Source: Leidyana gryllorum EB-2025a (taxonomy: Eukaryota; Apicomplexa). Taken from it: a stretch of 64,000 bases of DNA. The notes below the pieces were generated by a model. It was not told the origin of the DNA. It saw only the letters and a list, made by a program, of their open reading frames with translations, and did no database searches. The stretch spans positions 310,001-374,000 of the forward strand of contig JBLWGC010000109.1 in the NCBI GenBank assembly GCA_048772705.1. Reading direction: 5' to 3'. Within the stretch, counting starts at the first letter, position 1, and each line of letters begins with the position of its first letter. Of this stretch, positions 53,956 through 64,000 are shown piece by piece. The translations under genes were made by a program, and so were the position numbers.

Positions 53956-56889
53956 TCAGTCTGTTTCTAGTTGCTCGTCCTTGACTCGGCCGGACCCATA
54001 GTGATAACACTCATGTAAGCCAACGCTTACATCGGGGCCCGGCAAGCCAAAGGCGAAGTTGGGTGGGGCACTCGCTAAGGTTGTATCGAACATGCCCATT
54101 GGGTTGTCGCCGGCACTCGGGGGAAGTGTGAGGTATTCTCCGCTGGAGGGGCACGTGGAAACGCCCCAGCTGAATGTTTGACATTGTTCTTCCTCATCGG
54201 TTTCGGGTCCTGAGGGGGGGAGCGGGGCGTCTGGTGAGACAGAATCGATGAGGACGTGCATCTCATCTTGGGCGAGAAGGTCGGCTGGTGAGCTGATGGG
54301 AGCGGATGATAAGGCAGCGAGTTCACTAGAAGAAGGCTGTGCGGTTGGCGCGTAGCAGTCTGGAGTGAAGGAGGCCGCAGTGCACGGCGTTTTGACATTG
54401 TGGTTGGCCTTGAGGAAGGGCGGTAAGAATCCAGTGACTCGTATGAAATCCATAACGGTCTGGGCTCTTGAAGATGCGCCATCGCTTCCATATTTCTGTC
54501 GGGTAGAAAAGGGATTGATTGTGTGGGTGACTACGGGTTGGGGCGGGAACTCACGAGGATGCTGAAGGAGCTCTGTTGTCTTCTGCATTTCTTGAGTCTC
54601 AATGAAGGAGGGGTCAGGAAGGGATGTTCTGACCGTACATGACTCCGTTCTAAGTCTCCGCCATCGCAAGTGGCCTCCAATATCCAGTAGACGACGCGAT
54701 ATTCCTATGGAAAGTCACAGAAAAGCTGATTGATCTTACATTCTTATTAGCAGGTCGATAGACCCTCTCTTCCTTGGCTCTTACTAAGGCCTCCCCATTG
54801 TACCACCTATCGAGACCATTGGGGAGGGATAAGATTTGACTCACGCGTAATACCGGCTGGGATCGACGCACATGACACTCCCCATAGGATACCACATGGC
54901 CATATCCCGCATCGGTGAGAAAGCTGGCTGAATGTGCCAAGCCCCCTCTGAAACACTCAAGGCATACTGATTGAACGCCTGAGAAGGATTGGTAACGGTT
55001 GGTATCGATCTGACTTACCCGCACATCTTGTTGGATGTAGTCCATTGCCGTCAGACTTTGCTCATGGATTACCTCCCGAGTCGGTCTAACGTGCAAGTCG
55101 CATGGCATGCGCTTCATACGATCGACTTATCGCACCGAATCGACCATTATTACGGCGGATCTCCATCACTTCTAATTGCTCGGCCACTCTCCATTCAGCC
55201 GGCTTCACCCCTGACCGCTTTTCACAAAACAGGTCGCACCATCGTCCCTCACGTTCACTGCTCAGTATGCAAGCGCCATAGATGGCCTGGGCCAATCCCA
55301 CCAATACTGCGGCGGCATTCAGCCAAAAGTGATAATTCATTCGGTAGTGGAATTGGACAGATTGACAGATTTGTTGGGGAAGGGGATTTATGTCATTCTG
55401 ACACCAAATGCCGTCCAATCAAAAATTGAGCCGCTCACGTAGAGATCATTGTAACGACAAAAGTAGTCATGAATTGAGTGAAGGGAGTAGTTCGCTGTAA
55501 AGGTTGCGAGCAATAACTGCCAACAAAGGCTCAATCGGCCCCCACACATCCCAATGCTTACAAATGAGACGGTGCTGATAACAACGCAATCTGCCATCAT
55601 CCACGCCTTATTCCTCCGCCATCCGACAATCATTGACAGTAAACCACCCAGGATGGCCGTCCCCTAAATAAGATTCGCAGTGGTCGCACTGTGCGCTACT
55701 CACTCCGCCGATCAATCCATTCGATAATAACAAAAGGAAGAATTGATTGACTTGAACTTGGGCGTCACGTGACAAATTTAAATACGCTGACCAGGTCGAC
55801 GCGCTCCAATTACACATTCTGCTGCCGCCGCTCACCCAATTCGTCGCCTTGAGCAAATCTGGACATACCGTCCAGGTACCTCATACCAATGGCAAAGATC
55901 ATGCAGCCCAAGACGAACCGAACGGTCGCCAAAACTCCATATAACATTAGCACTCGACTGCACCAGAGATACAACGTCAACAAAGACGCGAACGATCCAG
56001 CGGCTTGGGTCCAGAAAATCCAGCCTGCTGTACCTTCAGTTCGCCCACAAAAGATCAACCGAGCAGACTTGCTGACTGCAAACATAGGCTCGTCTTCGCT
56101 GAATGGCTGACAATACCACTATCTGGAGCATACGTAGCTGCCAACATACTGTCAATATGAAACCTGTCAAGCGTGTGCTCAGGTCGCAACCTTCGGTGCG
56201 CCACGTAGTCGGCGGTATACTGCCCGCGACACACAAAAACAAGCACAACTACAGAGATCAACACTGCATGTACAACCCGATGCTGGTGATCGTACCGTCA
56301 ACAATACACGATTAATCAGAACATTTGCGTGATGTCTTCTAGCTAACGGCGAAGTGAATAGCCCCGGATCCAAGGCTCCGTAATACTGCATTTTAGCAGT
56401 TGATCAGGGTCCGTGCAAACGCACACACGTGTGTACGTGAAGCATTAGCTTACTGGATATATCGAGTCGATGGGGTATAATTCCCTGACTTGCCAATCCG
56501 GAGGGGTTGCGATCACCACCAATATGTCAGACAGACATCCCAAAGCATAGCACACCTGCGCGTGCCGCCGTATCAAGAGCAGTTGCCCCACACCAGCGGT
56601 TGCCTACCAGATTGAGACACACACACACAACCGAAGCAATCCATTGTGCTCGGTCAATCCTGCTCAGATGCATATCGCCGCCAGTGCCCCCGCCGCCATG
56701 AAGTCTGACAGCGAGAGCGGCAGCCAACATGCATGTTGTTACGAAGCGAATGATCCCAGATATCAGGTAGCACGTCCACTTGACACGATTTTTCCGCTTG
56801 AGGGGTGGTGTGTTCAAGGAGTACAAGTGTAGCTTTCGGTTGCCTATGCGTCGTACTACTGCAGGGGCCCTGGAGAAGAGGGAGACCAT
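53956..56889 (-). CDS. multi-exon polytopic membrane protein (boundaries unresolved)
   Basis: Starts at ATG 56889 (MVSLFSRAPAVVRRI). Hydrophobic segments follow across several small exons: YLISGIIRFVTTCMLAAALA and WIASVVCVCLNLVG (about 56790-56600), ISVVVLVFVC (about 56260), WQLRMLQIVVLSAI (about 56130), FASLLTLYLWCSRVLMLYGV (about 55980), and more at about 55750, 55540 and 55330 (FWLNAAAVLVGLAQAIYGA). The soluble C-terminal part (about 55110-53956) has a Cys-containing segment and a long Ser/Pro/acidic tail. With about seven or eight membrane segments it could be a receptor or transporter. It has no recognised signature. It may in fact be two genes, because I could not join all exons. Confidence 0.45.
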
Positions 56890-56895
56890 GATTGT

Positions 56896-58438
56896 TCAGA
56901 GCGAGGAGGGGTCTACAAGCTTTGATCTATATGTTTTCTGTTGGCGGGCTTTCTCTTTATGCTGTATAGCCGCCAGAACCTCTCCATCCCTTCTCAAGAG
57001 TTTAGCAGCGCTGCGTCTCTCATCATTATATTTGCGCTTCAATTTGCGATCCTCGTCATTGGTCCCACCAAAATCGACCACTCCCAAAGCTTTGGCTTTC
57101 TGGTAGAACTCGGGATCTCTGATGTCAACGCAACGCGGCCGGAGCGGTTTAACACCCTGAAAAGGATATATCAAAGAGGCGGTGTTGAGTTACGCTTACC
57201 TTTGGTCTGGAGGCAAGCAAGCTGAGGGGAGTGACTATCTGAGCCTTGACCTGTCCGGACAGGACAACCAGTCGATCCAGCGTCAGCTTTTGAAGCTTCC
57301 CTGGAGCTTTGGGCACAATGTTGTTGAGCAACGCGTCGAGCCAATGATTGTGGACAATATGTGCAGAAGAGGAGCGATTGAGGAGGAGCTGAATGTACGC
57401 CTCGAGGTGGTCGAGTGTGCGGGCGCAAACAGAGAGGGCGAGGGGGTGGACAGCTTTGTATGTCTTATTCCTCAAAACTCTGCAGGCTGAGATGAAAATG
57501 AGGACAGCCAATTGAGGGAACTCCGGACACCACCAGAACTGAGTGGCTTCTTGATCTTGCGATGCACAGAGTGGATCGGCCCAAGTTGGGAGAGGTTTAT
57601 GATCAGCGGAGCGCTTGGACAGGACTTTGGAGAGGAGAGAGACGGAAGCGTTGGCGAGTTTCCACTCGTCTATCAATATGTTTGAGGCCTTTGAGACGTT
57701 CGGGACATCTTCAACTTCGTGGAGACTGTCGAACGGGAGATCACAGTCGATGGTGAGAGATTGAATTTTGGGCCAAGTAGCCCACCCCAGGAGGCACCAC
57801 CTAAGGAGAATGATATTGGTGACGAGTGAAGTGAGAGCCTTGAAGACATCGCTATCCGGATGGAATATGGCCAGAAGGGTGGCAACGAGCTTCAGACGCA
57901 TGTGAACAGCGGGTGCGGACTGATCTGTGGTGGGTGGAAGCCATGTGAGGGTCTCAGCGACTTTTAGGATCGATAGGATGTCATTGACGCCAGCGGAGGA
58001 GTTTTGTTTGGCTCTGCGCGACTCCCACTTGGCTTTCGTGGTTTCTAACAAATCATCATTGCTTTCAATGGTATGGGCGAGATGGAGTATGAGGGCCGCA
58101 GTCGTGGAGCGTAGTTCATCTGGGTAGAAAGAGAGCAGTTCTCGGGCTTCAGGGGCGACCCATTTCAGCATTTCTCGAGCAGTCTCCGAGTCATAGTGGA
58201 TAGTGGCGTTGCAAAAGTAGAGGAAGAAAGGGGCTGCGGCCTCTTTCCAGTGTGACTCATATGTGCGGTTAATGTGGACACTGAATATGACTTTGAGTCT
58301 ATTCAATATCTTCCATTGAGTTTTGGGACTTCTGCCAGAGAGTATTGATTCTAAGGGATGAGGAAATGTCTTGAAGGTTAAGGGGACATCCTGTTCGTCA
58401 GCATCGTTGATTTGCCATTCCTCTTCAGTCGGGTCCAT
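56896..58438 (-). CDS. NOP14-like nucleolar protein, C-terminal-half length, 499 aa
   Basis: NOP14 works in 18S rRNA processing and 40S subunit export in the nucleolus. Exons 57200-58438 and 56896-57156 join in phase (43-nt intron). The helical body begins VPLTFKTFPHPLESIL, similar to the PFTFxxP start of the NOP14 repeat region. The end is the typical NOP14 C-terminus: CVDIRDPEFYQKAKAL, DEDRKLKRKYNDERRSAAKLLRRDGEVLAA. Yeast and human proteins are over 800 aa with a charged N-terminal half; that half is absent here, because the first ATG lies 23 bp from the divergent gene's start. Either a shortened orthologue or a separated N-terminal gene. Confidence 0.68.
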
Positions 58439-58461
58439 GGGGTCTTTTTTTTGAGCTGGAA
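58439..58461. promoter_or_regulatory. 23-bp divergent spacer with T-run-GAG motif
   Basis: Full spacer between the NOP14-like (-) and GPI-type (+) start codons, containing CTTTTTTTTGAGCTGG on the plus strand. Same length as, and similar sequence to, the spacer at 39880-39902. Confidence 0.5.
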
Positions 58462-59316
58462 ATGTGGTGGGTTTCTTTGGTAATAGCAGCAGGTTCTGCG
58501 AATGCTCACTACTTGGGTACCTACGATTTCAATATCATCCAATATCGATGTTTAAGTGATTTGTGCGATACTGTTGACCAATGTGATCAGACTCAGTATT
58601 CTACTCTCAGCCAATGCGCTGGCCATCTGCCCGACCAGGATACCGAGATTTCTGTCAGAAAACGATGGTTTCTCGGGTCTGCCGAGTATTGCAGTGCCCG
58701 TAGTATCTCAAGTGTTGTTGGCTTAGACCTCTGGCCAATACTATATGAAGGATTGAGTATTTCTAACATTGTTGATGATCAGCCTATCGTGTTCAGCGAC
58801 GTTACTAACGCTTGTGGTGACCCGATCGTCTACCAAAGTGCGGTCAAAGTTTCCCATCTCGATACGCAAAGTCCCGAGTGCACCGTTTCGAGGTGGACCG
58901 CTGGCGAAATGCCTCAATGGGAACACTCCCTCGAATTTGACGCCGCCAATAAGCTCATGTACATGGATAAGAACTGGTTCTCAGATGATGCACCTCTCTT
59001 GCTGGTTGCATCTTTTGCTAATGTCAACCCAGCCAATCCAACTGGCTGGTGCGATATCAACTTTGCCGCAACCACCAGAGTCGTGCTGCACACTGACGAA
59101 ATTGTCAAAGCCAGAGATATACCCTATGAAGGCAGCACACGACCTCCTACTGGCGATGGAACAAATAATCATTCAACCACCACCCACCCCGCAGGTTGGG
59201 AACCTTCGCAGATGGCCTTCCCAAGAGATTTCGCCCTGTCTGCCCTCAATACCAATGCTAGTATCTATAGTCTGCTGCTGCCCTTAGCTGCCTGCTTTTT
59301 TAACTTGCCTTTTTGA
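58462..59316 (+). CDS. secreted, probably GPI-anchored cysteine-containing protein, 284 aa
   Basis: Signal peptide MWWVSLVIAAGSANA at the N-terminus. A cysteine-bearing extracellular region follows with DLCDTVDQCDQTQYS, SPECTVSRW and GWCDINF. A Thr/His/Pro-rich linker (NNHSTTTHPAGW) leads to a C-terminal hydrophobic tail (SIYSLLLPLAACFFNLPF) preceded by small residues. This layout fits GPI attachment at the cell surface, by inference. No family was recognised. Single exon. Its stop is separated by one base from the ATG of the next gene. Confidence 0.6.
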   Translation: MWWVSLVIAAGSANAHYLGTYDFNIIQYRCLSDLCDTVDQCDQTQYSTLSQCAGHLPDQDTEISVRKRWFLGSAEYCSARSISSVVGLDLWPILYEGLSISNIVDDQPIVFSDVTNACGDPIVYQSAVKVSHLDTQSPECTVSRWTAGEMPQWEHSLEFDAANKLMYMDKNWFSDDAPLLLVASFANVNPANPTGWCDINFAATTRVVLHTDEIVKARDIPYEGSTRPPTGDGTNNHSTTTHPAGWEPSQMAFPRDFALSALNTNASIYSLLLPLAACFFNLPF

Positions 59317-59317
59317 A

Positions 59318-60516
59318 ATGGAAGCAGACCTTCTGCGCCAACAGGCAGAGAAGAAATGCAAAGGAGGCTTCTTCAGCATTTTCCGGGGCGGGAGTCAGTC
59401 TGATGAAGCCAGCGAATTGTTTGTGAGGGCTGCCAACCAATACAAGCTGAAGGGACAATGTAAGTCTCACCACCACACATGTGTGTGTGGTTCTGTCAAC
59501 ATTCAATGTCTGCTCACAGGGAACGATGCCGCGGAATGCTTCTTTCGTGCCGCTGACTTACAGCATCAGATGGGGGATAGCATTCAGGAAGCCCAGTATC
59601 TGGTTGAATGTGGTAACGTCCAGCGCAAGGTATCTGTCGCAGAAGCCAGAGCCCACTATATGGCTGCTTCCAAGATCTACACAGATGGGGGGCGTTTTGC
59701 TCAAGCTGGGAAGCTAACCAAGGTAACAACGGAGTATACGATCTGAGCACATCCTCTGAACACGCCAACAGGCATTGGCCGAGGAGTATGAGAAGGCTGG
59801 AGAGTTTGATGAGGCAATCGTCATGTACGAAAAGGCCATCGAGTATTTCTCATTAGACGACTATTCTAAATCCCTAACGTCTCAATGTAAAATCAAGTTT
59901 GCTGAGCTCCTCGCCTCCAAGCGGGACGAGTTGGATCAGGCCATCAGCGTAAGCTCGGGGCCACGATCACTATTATTGGGTCTTCTCTTTCATCCCAGAT
60001 ATTCGAGCAAGAAGCATCTGCCGCTTTGGGGAGTTCCCTGTTGCAGTTTGGTGCTAAAGAGTACTTTTTCAAGGCTGCTATCCTCTATCTGGTCAAAGGG
60101 GTGGGTGACAAGCGGTCTTCTCCATCGATCTTCTGAGCAGCAAGCGGACATTGCCGCCACAAAATGCGAGGAATTTGAGAAGTTGGATCCTCGTTTCGCA
60201 GACAGTCGCGAAGGAAAGCTGTTGAAAGGCCTCATTGCTGCGGTGGAGGCTGACAAGGTGGATGACTATGTGGATCTGCTGTAAGCCGTGGGCCCAAGTT
60301 GATCTGAATCATTCTGCTTTTCACCATCACAGTGCCGAATACGATCGCATAACACGTCTGGACGCGTGGAAAGTGCTATTCTTCAATCGTATCAAAGGTC
60401 GTCTGACTCGATCTGCGAGCTCAGATGAGCCACACCAAGTTGAAGTTCCCGATGTACCAATTCTCCAGAACTCCACGGAGTCTCAGGGAGGCAATGTGGT
60501 GTTCGATCTGACCTGA
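59318..60516 (+). CDS. alpha-SNAP (soluble NSF attachment protein), 315 aa
   Basis: Adaptor that brings the ATPase NSF to SNARE complexes for disassembly after membrane fusion, in the cytosol. Exons 59318-59459, 59520-59722, 59772-59948, 59999-60100, 60141-60280 and 60333-60516 join in phase; introns are 40-60 nt. Family landmarks in order: GGFFSIFRGGSQSDEASELF, WNDAAECFFRAADL, the helical TPR-like pairs (IYTDGGRFAQAGKL, MYEKAIEYFSLDDYS, QFGAKEYFFKAAILYLV), DPRFADSREGKLLKGLIAA and AEYDRITRLDAWKVLFFNRI. The length is close to animal alpha-SNAP (295 aa), with a short acidic C-terminal extension. The ATG is one base after the previous stop, yet the protein looks complete from there. Confidence 0.95.
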
Positions 60517-60526
60517 AGAGGAGGCT

Positions 60527-63500
60527 TCACGTGGGTTGAGTATGCGGACGTCGAGTGCGCTTTTTTGGGACGTCTTTGACCAGCGGGTTGGTACCGCTCC
60601 ACGCAACTGTACATCCAATGAGCAGCCAACAGCTCACCAATCCACCATACAGAGGATAGACTTTGGTGACGACGACGAAAATGGGATTTGTGACCTTCAG
60701 TTTGATGATACTAAGGAACCGAGCTGATCGTGACAGCTGGCTGCGCACTGTGGGCGAGTCTGATGGATTGAGAGGTTTATTCACCACCAAGTCTTTCTCT
60801 CCAAATTACTTCACTCACCTGTGGTCGCCATATGAATGAAGAATCCACAGAAAGACGAGCTGTCTCTCACCGGCATCCCTCTCTTTTGCCACAGATACAG
60901 CAGGTTTTCAAGTTGATAGAATTGGTTCCAGGCTGTCAACTGCTTTGCCGCGTTGGCCTGTTCTGCAGGGCCAAGTGGAGGTCTGATGTGGAGATATGGA
61001 AGTCTAATTCGGGTTCCTCTGAAAGCCTGAAGCTGCTTTCGCAATGTCTCAAATGACTGTCCCTCAACTATCTGATCCCTCTCTGCCTCCAACTCTTCAG
61101 GATAGGCATCCCTTCCCTGCTGCTGCTGCTGCAACTGCTCCTCCATCGCCTGTTCCGCATACGCATGATAGTCCGGCAGCTGCGTTTGTTGTTGTGGCGC
61201 GACAGGCTGTGCACGCTCAGAGCTTTCACTTCTCCGCGGCTCGTCGAGCTCGCTGTAGTCCATAATCGGATTGATCATCCCGTGGACTGCAGTGCGACCA
61301 AAGACTTTCTCCATTGAGGTTCGCGCGGCCTCTTGATCCCAGGCCGACTCACGTCCTCCCTGAACCTCCAAGGCGACTGCCTGTCCGGGCAGATTGTCCT
61401 GGGCGGTGTTACTTTGGGTACGGACAACGGTGTTGGTCGGCTTTGTGGTACCTCCGCGGTTGCCAGGGGCGTTCACGCGGTAGGAGTGGGCCGCCTCTGC
61501 TTCAGAGGTCGCCAGGTCGGTGTTGGATACTTTGGCCATTTCACCTTTACTCGCCACCTCCTCAAAGCGTTGCATTGTCTCTCTTCCATACCGTAGGTCT
61601 CCCGCGTGGGCAAAGATGTCCCTTATTGTGGGCAGATCCTTCATGGCGTCTTTGTAGACCTTCACTATTTGGTTGAGACTCTCATCAGCCGCCAGTTTGG
61701 ACCACCCTTGGTGACTCTCGGGTGGCCCGGGATCATAATCTGTGTCCAAATGGGACTTGAAATTCATCAGATCGCAGAATTTCTTCAGATTCTTTATCAA
61801 TTCGTCACTGCAGAAGTCAATTGAATACCCTCTCAAGTCGCTGTTTCAAAAAACTCACTTGCGATCGAATGTGCACGGAAGACCCTCTTTGTTGCGATTG
61901 GCTTGGATCAGCTCACTGATATCCGCTGCCAATTCTTCTTCAAGAGCTTTGCAGACCACAGCCGGGACCGGTTCTTTGAGATTAACATCGCCGTCAATGC
62001 TGCGACACTCTCCCATCAGTAAGGAGCGCCACTGATAGGGGTCCTCGAAGTCATATCGGATGAAACTGGGATGATGGTTCTGAACGTTCCCATACAACTG
62101 GACCTGATTGAAACACACCTCCAGAGTTGAATAGGGCAGCCAGGCCATCAGTTCGTCTCCGGTGCGTCCCGAAACCTCATCGACGTAGTCGGGATCATAA
62201 AATCCGCGAACGGGAGCAATGATCATATCTTCGATTTGGCTCGACATCCGGTCGTCTCCGACTCCCCCACCCTCTCCAGCGCCTCCCAACTCCTCGGTGA
62301 CAGCTCCTATACTGTCCTTGCGGAAAAAATTGGGTCCCAATAATTCACGAAGCTGCTCGGCTGTGATCTGAACATCATCTGCGACATCAACGTCGTCCTT
62401 GAGTCCCTCGTCTCCCTGCTCGGCCAGTGGCATCTGGACAGCGGGTAACCCGACCATTTGCGCGCCTTCGTTGTACCGCCTGATGAGATAGCTACCATCA
62501 TAGTAAGGCATAGGCATCTCGCCTTCAAAGGCGTAATTGGTGGGATCCTCCGCTTCTTCGATATCTTCGGGCTGCAGCATCCCAGCGCCATAGCGACATG
62601 GTAAGCTGTACCGTTGTAAAGTGAGACAATCCCAGTGGGTGACCCATCCGTTGGCATGTCGCGTCATAACCCAAGCGTACTCCTGGCTTCCATTCTGGAT
62701 GGTACCTTTGCAGACGTAAGCGTCCTGTTTAAGTCCAATGAGGACGGAGCACAAAAGCAGCGCGTGATCCTGAATACTGCCTCTGCGCCTGGATAACGTA
62801 GAATTCGGAGTATTCCAGGTGTTTATCAGTCCAGTCTGAAGATCAGATGGATTGATCACATAACCAATACAACCGATCCAATTCAGCAGATCGCCTGTCG
62901 TCTTCAGACCAGCTGGTACCGTCATTGGAGTGATGAAGGCGGGTAAAGGATGAAACGAATTGGTCTGGGAGTGTGAGGCCATACACAGAAATCGCCGATT
63001 CTTGACACCCTTATGAAACCACTCCAAATAACTTCGTTGCCAAGTCCCGAAATCGCGAGTCCAACGAGCCGCAATATTCTTATAGAGCAGATTGTGAGTC
63101 TTTCCCACCTTTCGATCCGGAATAACTACTCCCTTAGGCAAGGCTGGTAACATGTACATCTCAAAACTGATGGTCGGGGGGTTCTGTGCCTTGGCCGTCT
63201 GGCCGTCCGTATCGGCTTTGTTGTTGTACATTGCTGAGTGAAATAGAAGGGTGACATCACAGTCATCAAGGCTAGCAGCAAACACAGCAATCAAAAACCA
63301 AATAATCGGCCACACCCACACACACTCGCACACACACTTACGCATTGCATCGGCCTTGTAGACATGGGTAAGGCTCTGTCGCAGATACCACGGCCGACTT
63401 TGATCTGTAGTTTTGGATGACTCTTCTGCTGCTGCAGCAGCTGTGGCGGTATCCTCCATTTCCTTCTCGGCGTCTTCGTCGATGTACTTGAATGGGCGAT

Positions 63501-64000
63501 CCCCTCCACCGCCTCCGGTGGATCCGGCCTGTTGTAGACCCTCGCCCAAACAGCGAAGCGATTCGACGGCATTCTGGCCGGTGAGCTCACTGATATTGAC
63601 GTCTACCGAGCACAGGAGATCGGACTGCAGCTCATTTGGTTGATGGCATATTTCCAAACGAATAGGTCCTTTAGAGGCCAAGTCGATGGGTAGGACAACG
63701 TTGGCGTATCGTTCATCTGTGAGGACGCGGGGGTCGAGGAGTCTGACGGGGAAGTAGAAGGTTTGATTGTATATAGGTCTTAGGGTGCGTTTCATGACGC
63801 GGCTGTGGGAGGCCATACTGTCCCAGCTGGCAATGACGACCGAGTCCGTGGTACCTTCATCGGGGTTCCCGATAGGCAAATGTTCGCATCTGAAGACTCT
63901 GATGACCAAATAAGTCTCATGAGGGTCTAAGTGGGCGACAAAAGCGGCTCCGGGGAGTTTCTGTTCCAATTTGACAAAGGAGCCCTGATCGGAGATGTTG
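60527..64000 (-). CDS. CC2D2A-like ciliary transition-zone protein (5' partial)
   Basis: CC2D2A helps build the transition zone at the base of cilia and flagella. The frame runs in from beyond the right end; exons 63342-64000, 61859-63233, 60819-61807 and 60527-60747 join in phase (introns 108, 51 and 71 nt). A C2-type beta sandwich comes first (YLVIRVFRCEHLPIGN, IRLEICHQPNELQSDLLCSV). Then a transglutaminase/peptidase-like module as in CC2D2A and CEP76: HALLLCSVLIGLKQDAYVC, YAWVMTRHANGWVTHWDC, LEVCFNQVQLYGNVQ. Acidic, Gln-rich and helical C-terminal parts follow (FCDLMNFKSHLD, FETLRKQLQAF). The last exon is less certain. The stop is 10 bp from the stop of the convergent alpha-SNAP gene. Confidence 0.7.

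Noticed and set aside
1-64000. tRNA, rRNA, spliced-leader RNA genes and mobile elements
   Set aside because: I looked for cloverleaf B-box-like sequence, spliced-leader-like sequence, reverse transcriptase or transposase motifs and terminal repeats by eye and found none; a covariance-model or repeat search could still reveal small RNA genes.

Overview
The window is nuclear DNA of a unicellular eukaryote, most likely a myzozoan alveolate close to Perkinsus. Three things support this. First, two genes encode alveolins, the proteins of the alveolate cortical skeleton. Second, genes are very close together and interrupted by many short GT-AG introns, mostly 35 to 140 nt, with a cluster at 43 to 54 nt. 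Third, a CC2D2A-type transition-zone gene implies a flagellated stage. The genus is an inference from gene style; no rRNA or spliced-leader sequence was found to settle it. No bacterial operons, insertion sequences or CRISPR arrays were seen.

Layout. 1-4315 (+): 5'-partial membrane-anchored cyclic-nucleotide phosphodiesterase. 4312-6333 and 6549-8092 (+): an unrecognised 625-aa protein and an unrecognised polytopic membrane protein. 9156-9596 (+): a small gene with an in-frame TAG or a very small intron. 9985-30057 (-): a tandem array of eight related genes coding for F-box/LRR-like proteins with a conserved, unrecognised C-terminal region, followed by a decayed ninth copy at about 31333-31900. 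A broken or unresolved orphan lies inside the array at 21299-21887. 32294-37921 (-): two alveolins with a small secreted-protein gene between them on the other strand. 38206-39879 (-) and 39903-40484 (+): divergent CDK-family kinase and histone-fold-like protein. 40670-40879 (+): small secreted protein. 40970-42805 (-) and 42834-43880 (+): divergent TRM9-type tRNA methyltransferase (with a novel N-terminal half) and Prx5-type peroxiredoxin. 43985-49040, possibly to 49594 (+): a very long protein with a degenerate alpha-carbonic-anhydrase domain joined to a serine/acidic/lysine-rich tail. 49979-51183 (+): a low-complexity protein and the spliceosomal factor CWC21. 52704-53867 (-): ZIP metal transporter. 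53956-56889 (-): multi-exon membrane protein. 56896-58438 (-) and 58462-59316 (+): divergent short NOP14-like protein and GPI-anchored-type protein. 59318-60516 (+): alpha-SNAP. 60527-64000 (-): CC2D2A-like protein running off the window.

Genome architecture is the most unexpected theme. Three divergent pairs have start codons only 23, 28 and 23 bp apart, and their spacers share a T-run followed by GAG. Elsewhere a stop codon and the next start are 1 bp apart, a start may overlap the previous stop, and two convergent stops are 10 bp apart. Most exon joins below were derived by eye from GT-AG sites that keep the reading phase and protein similarity; starts marked unresolved really are unresolved.
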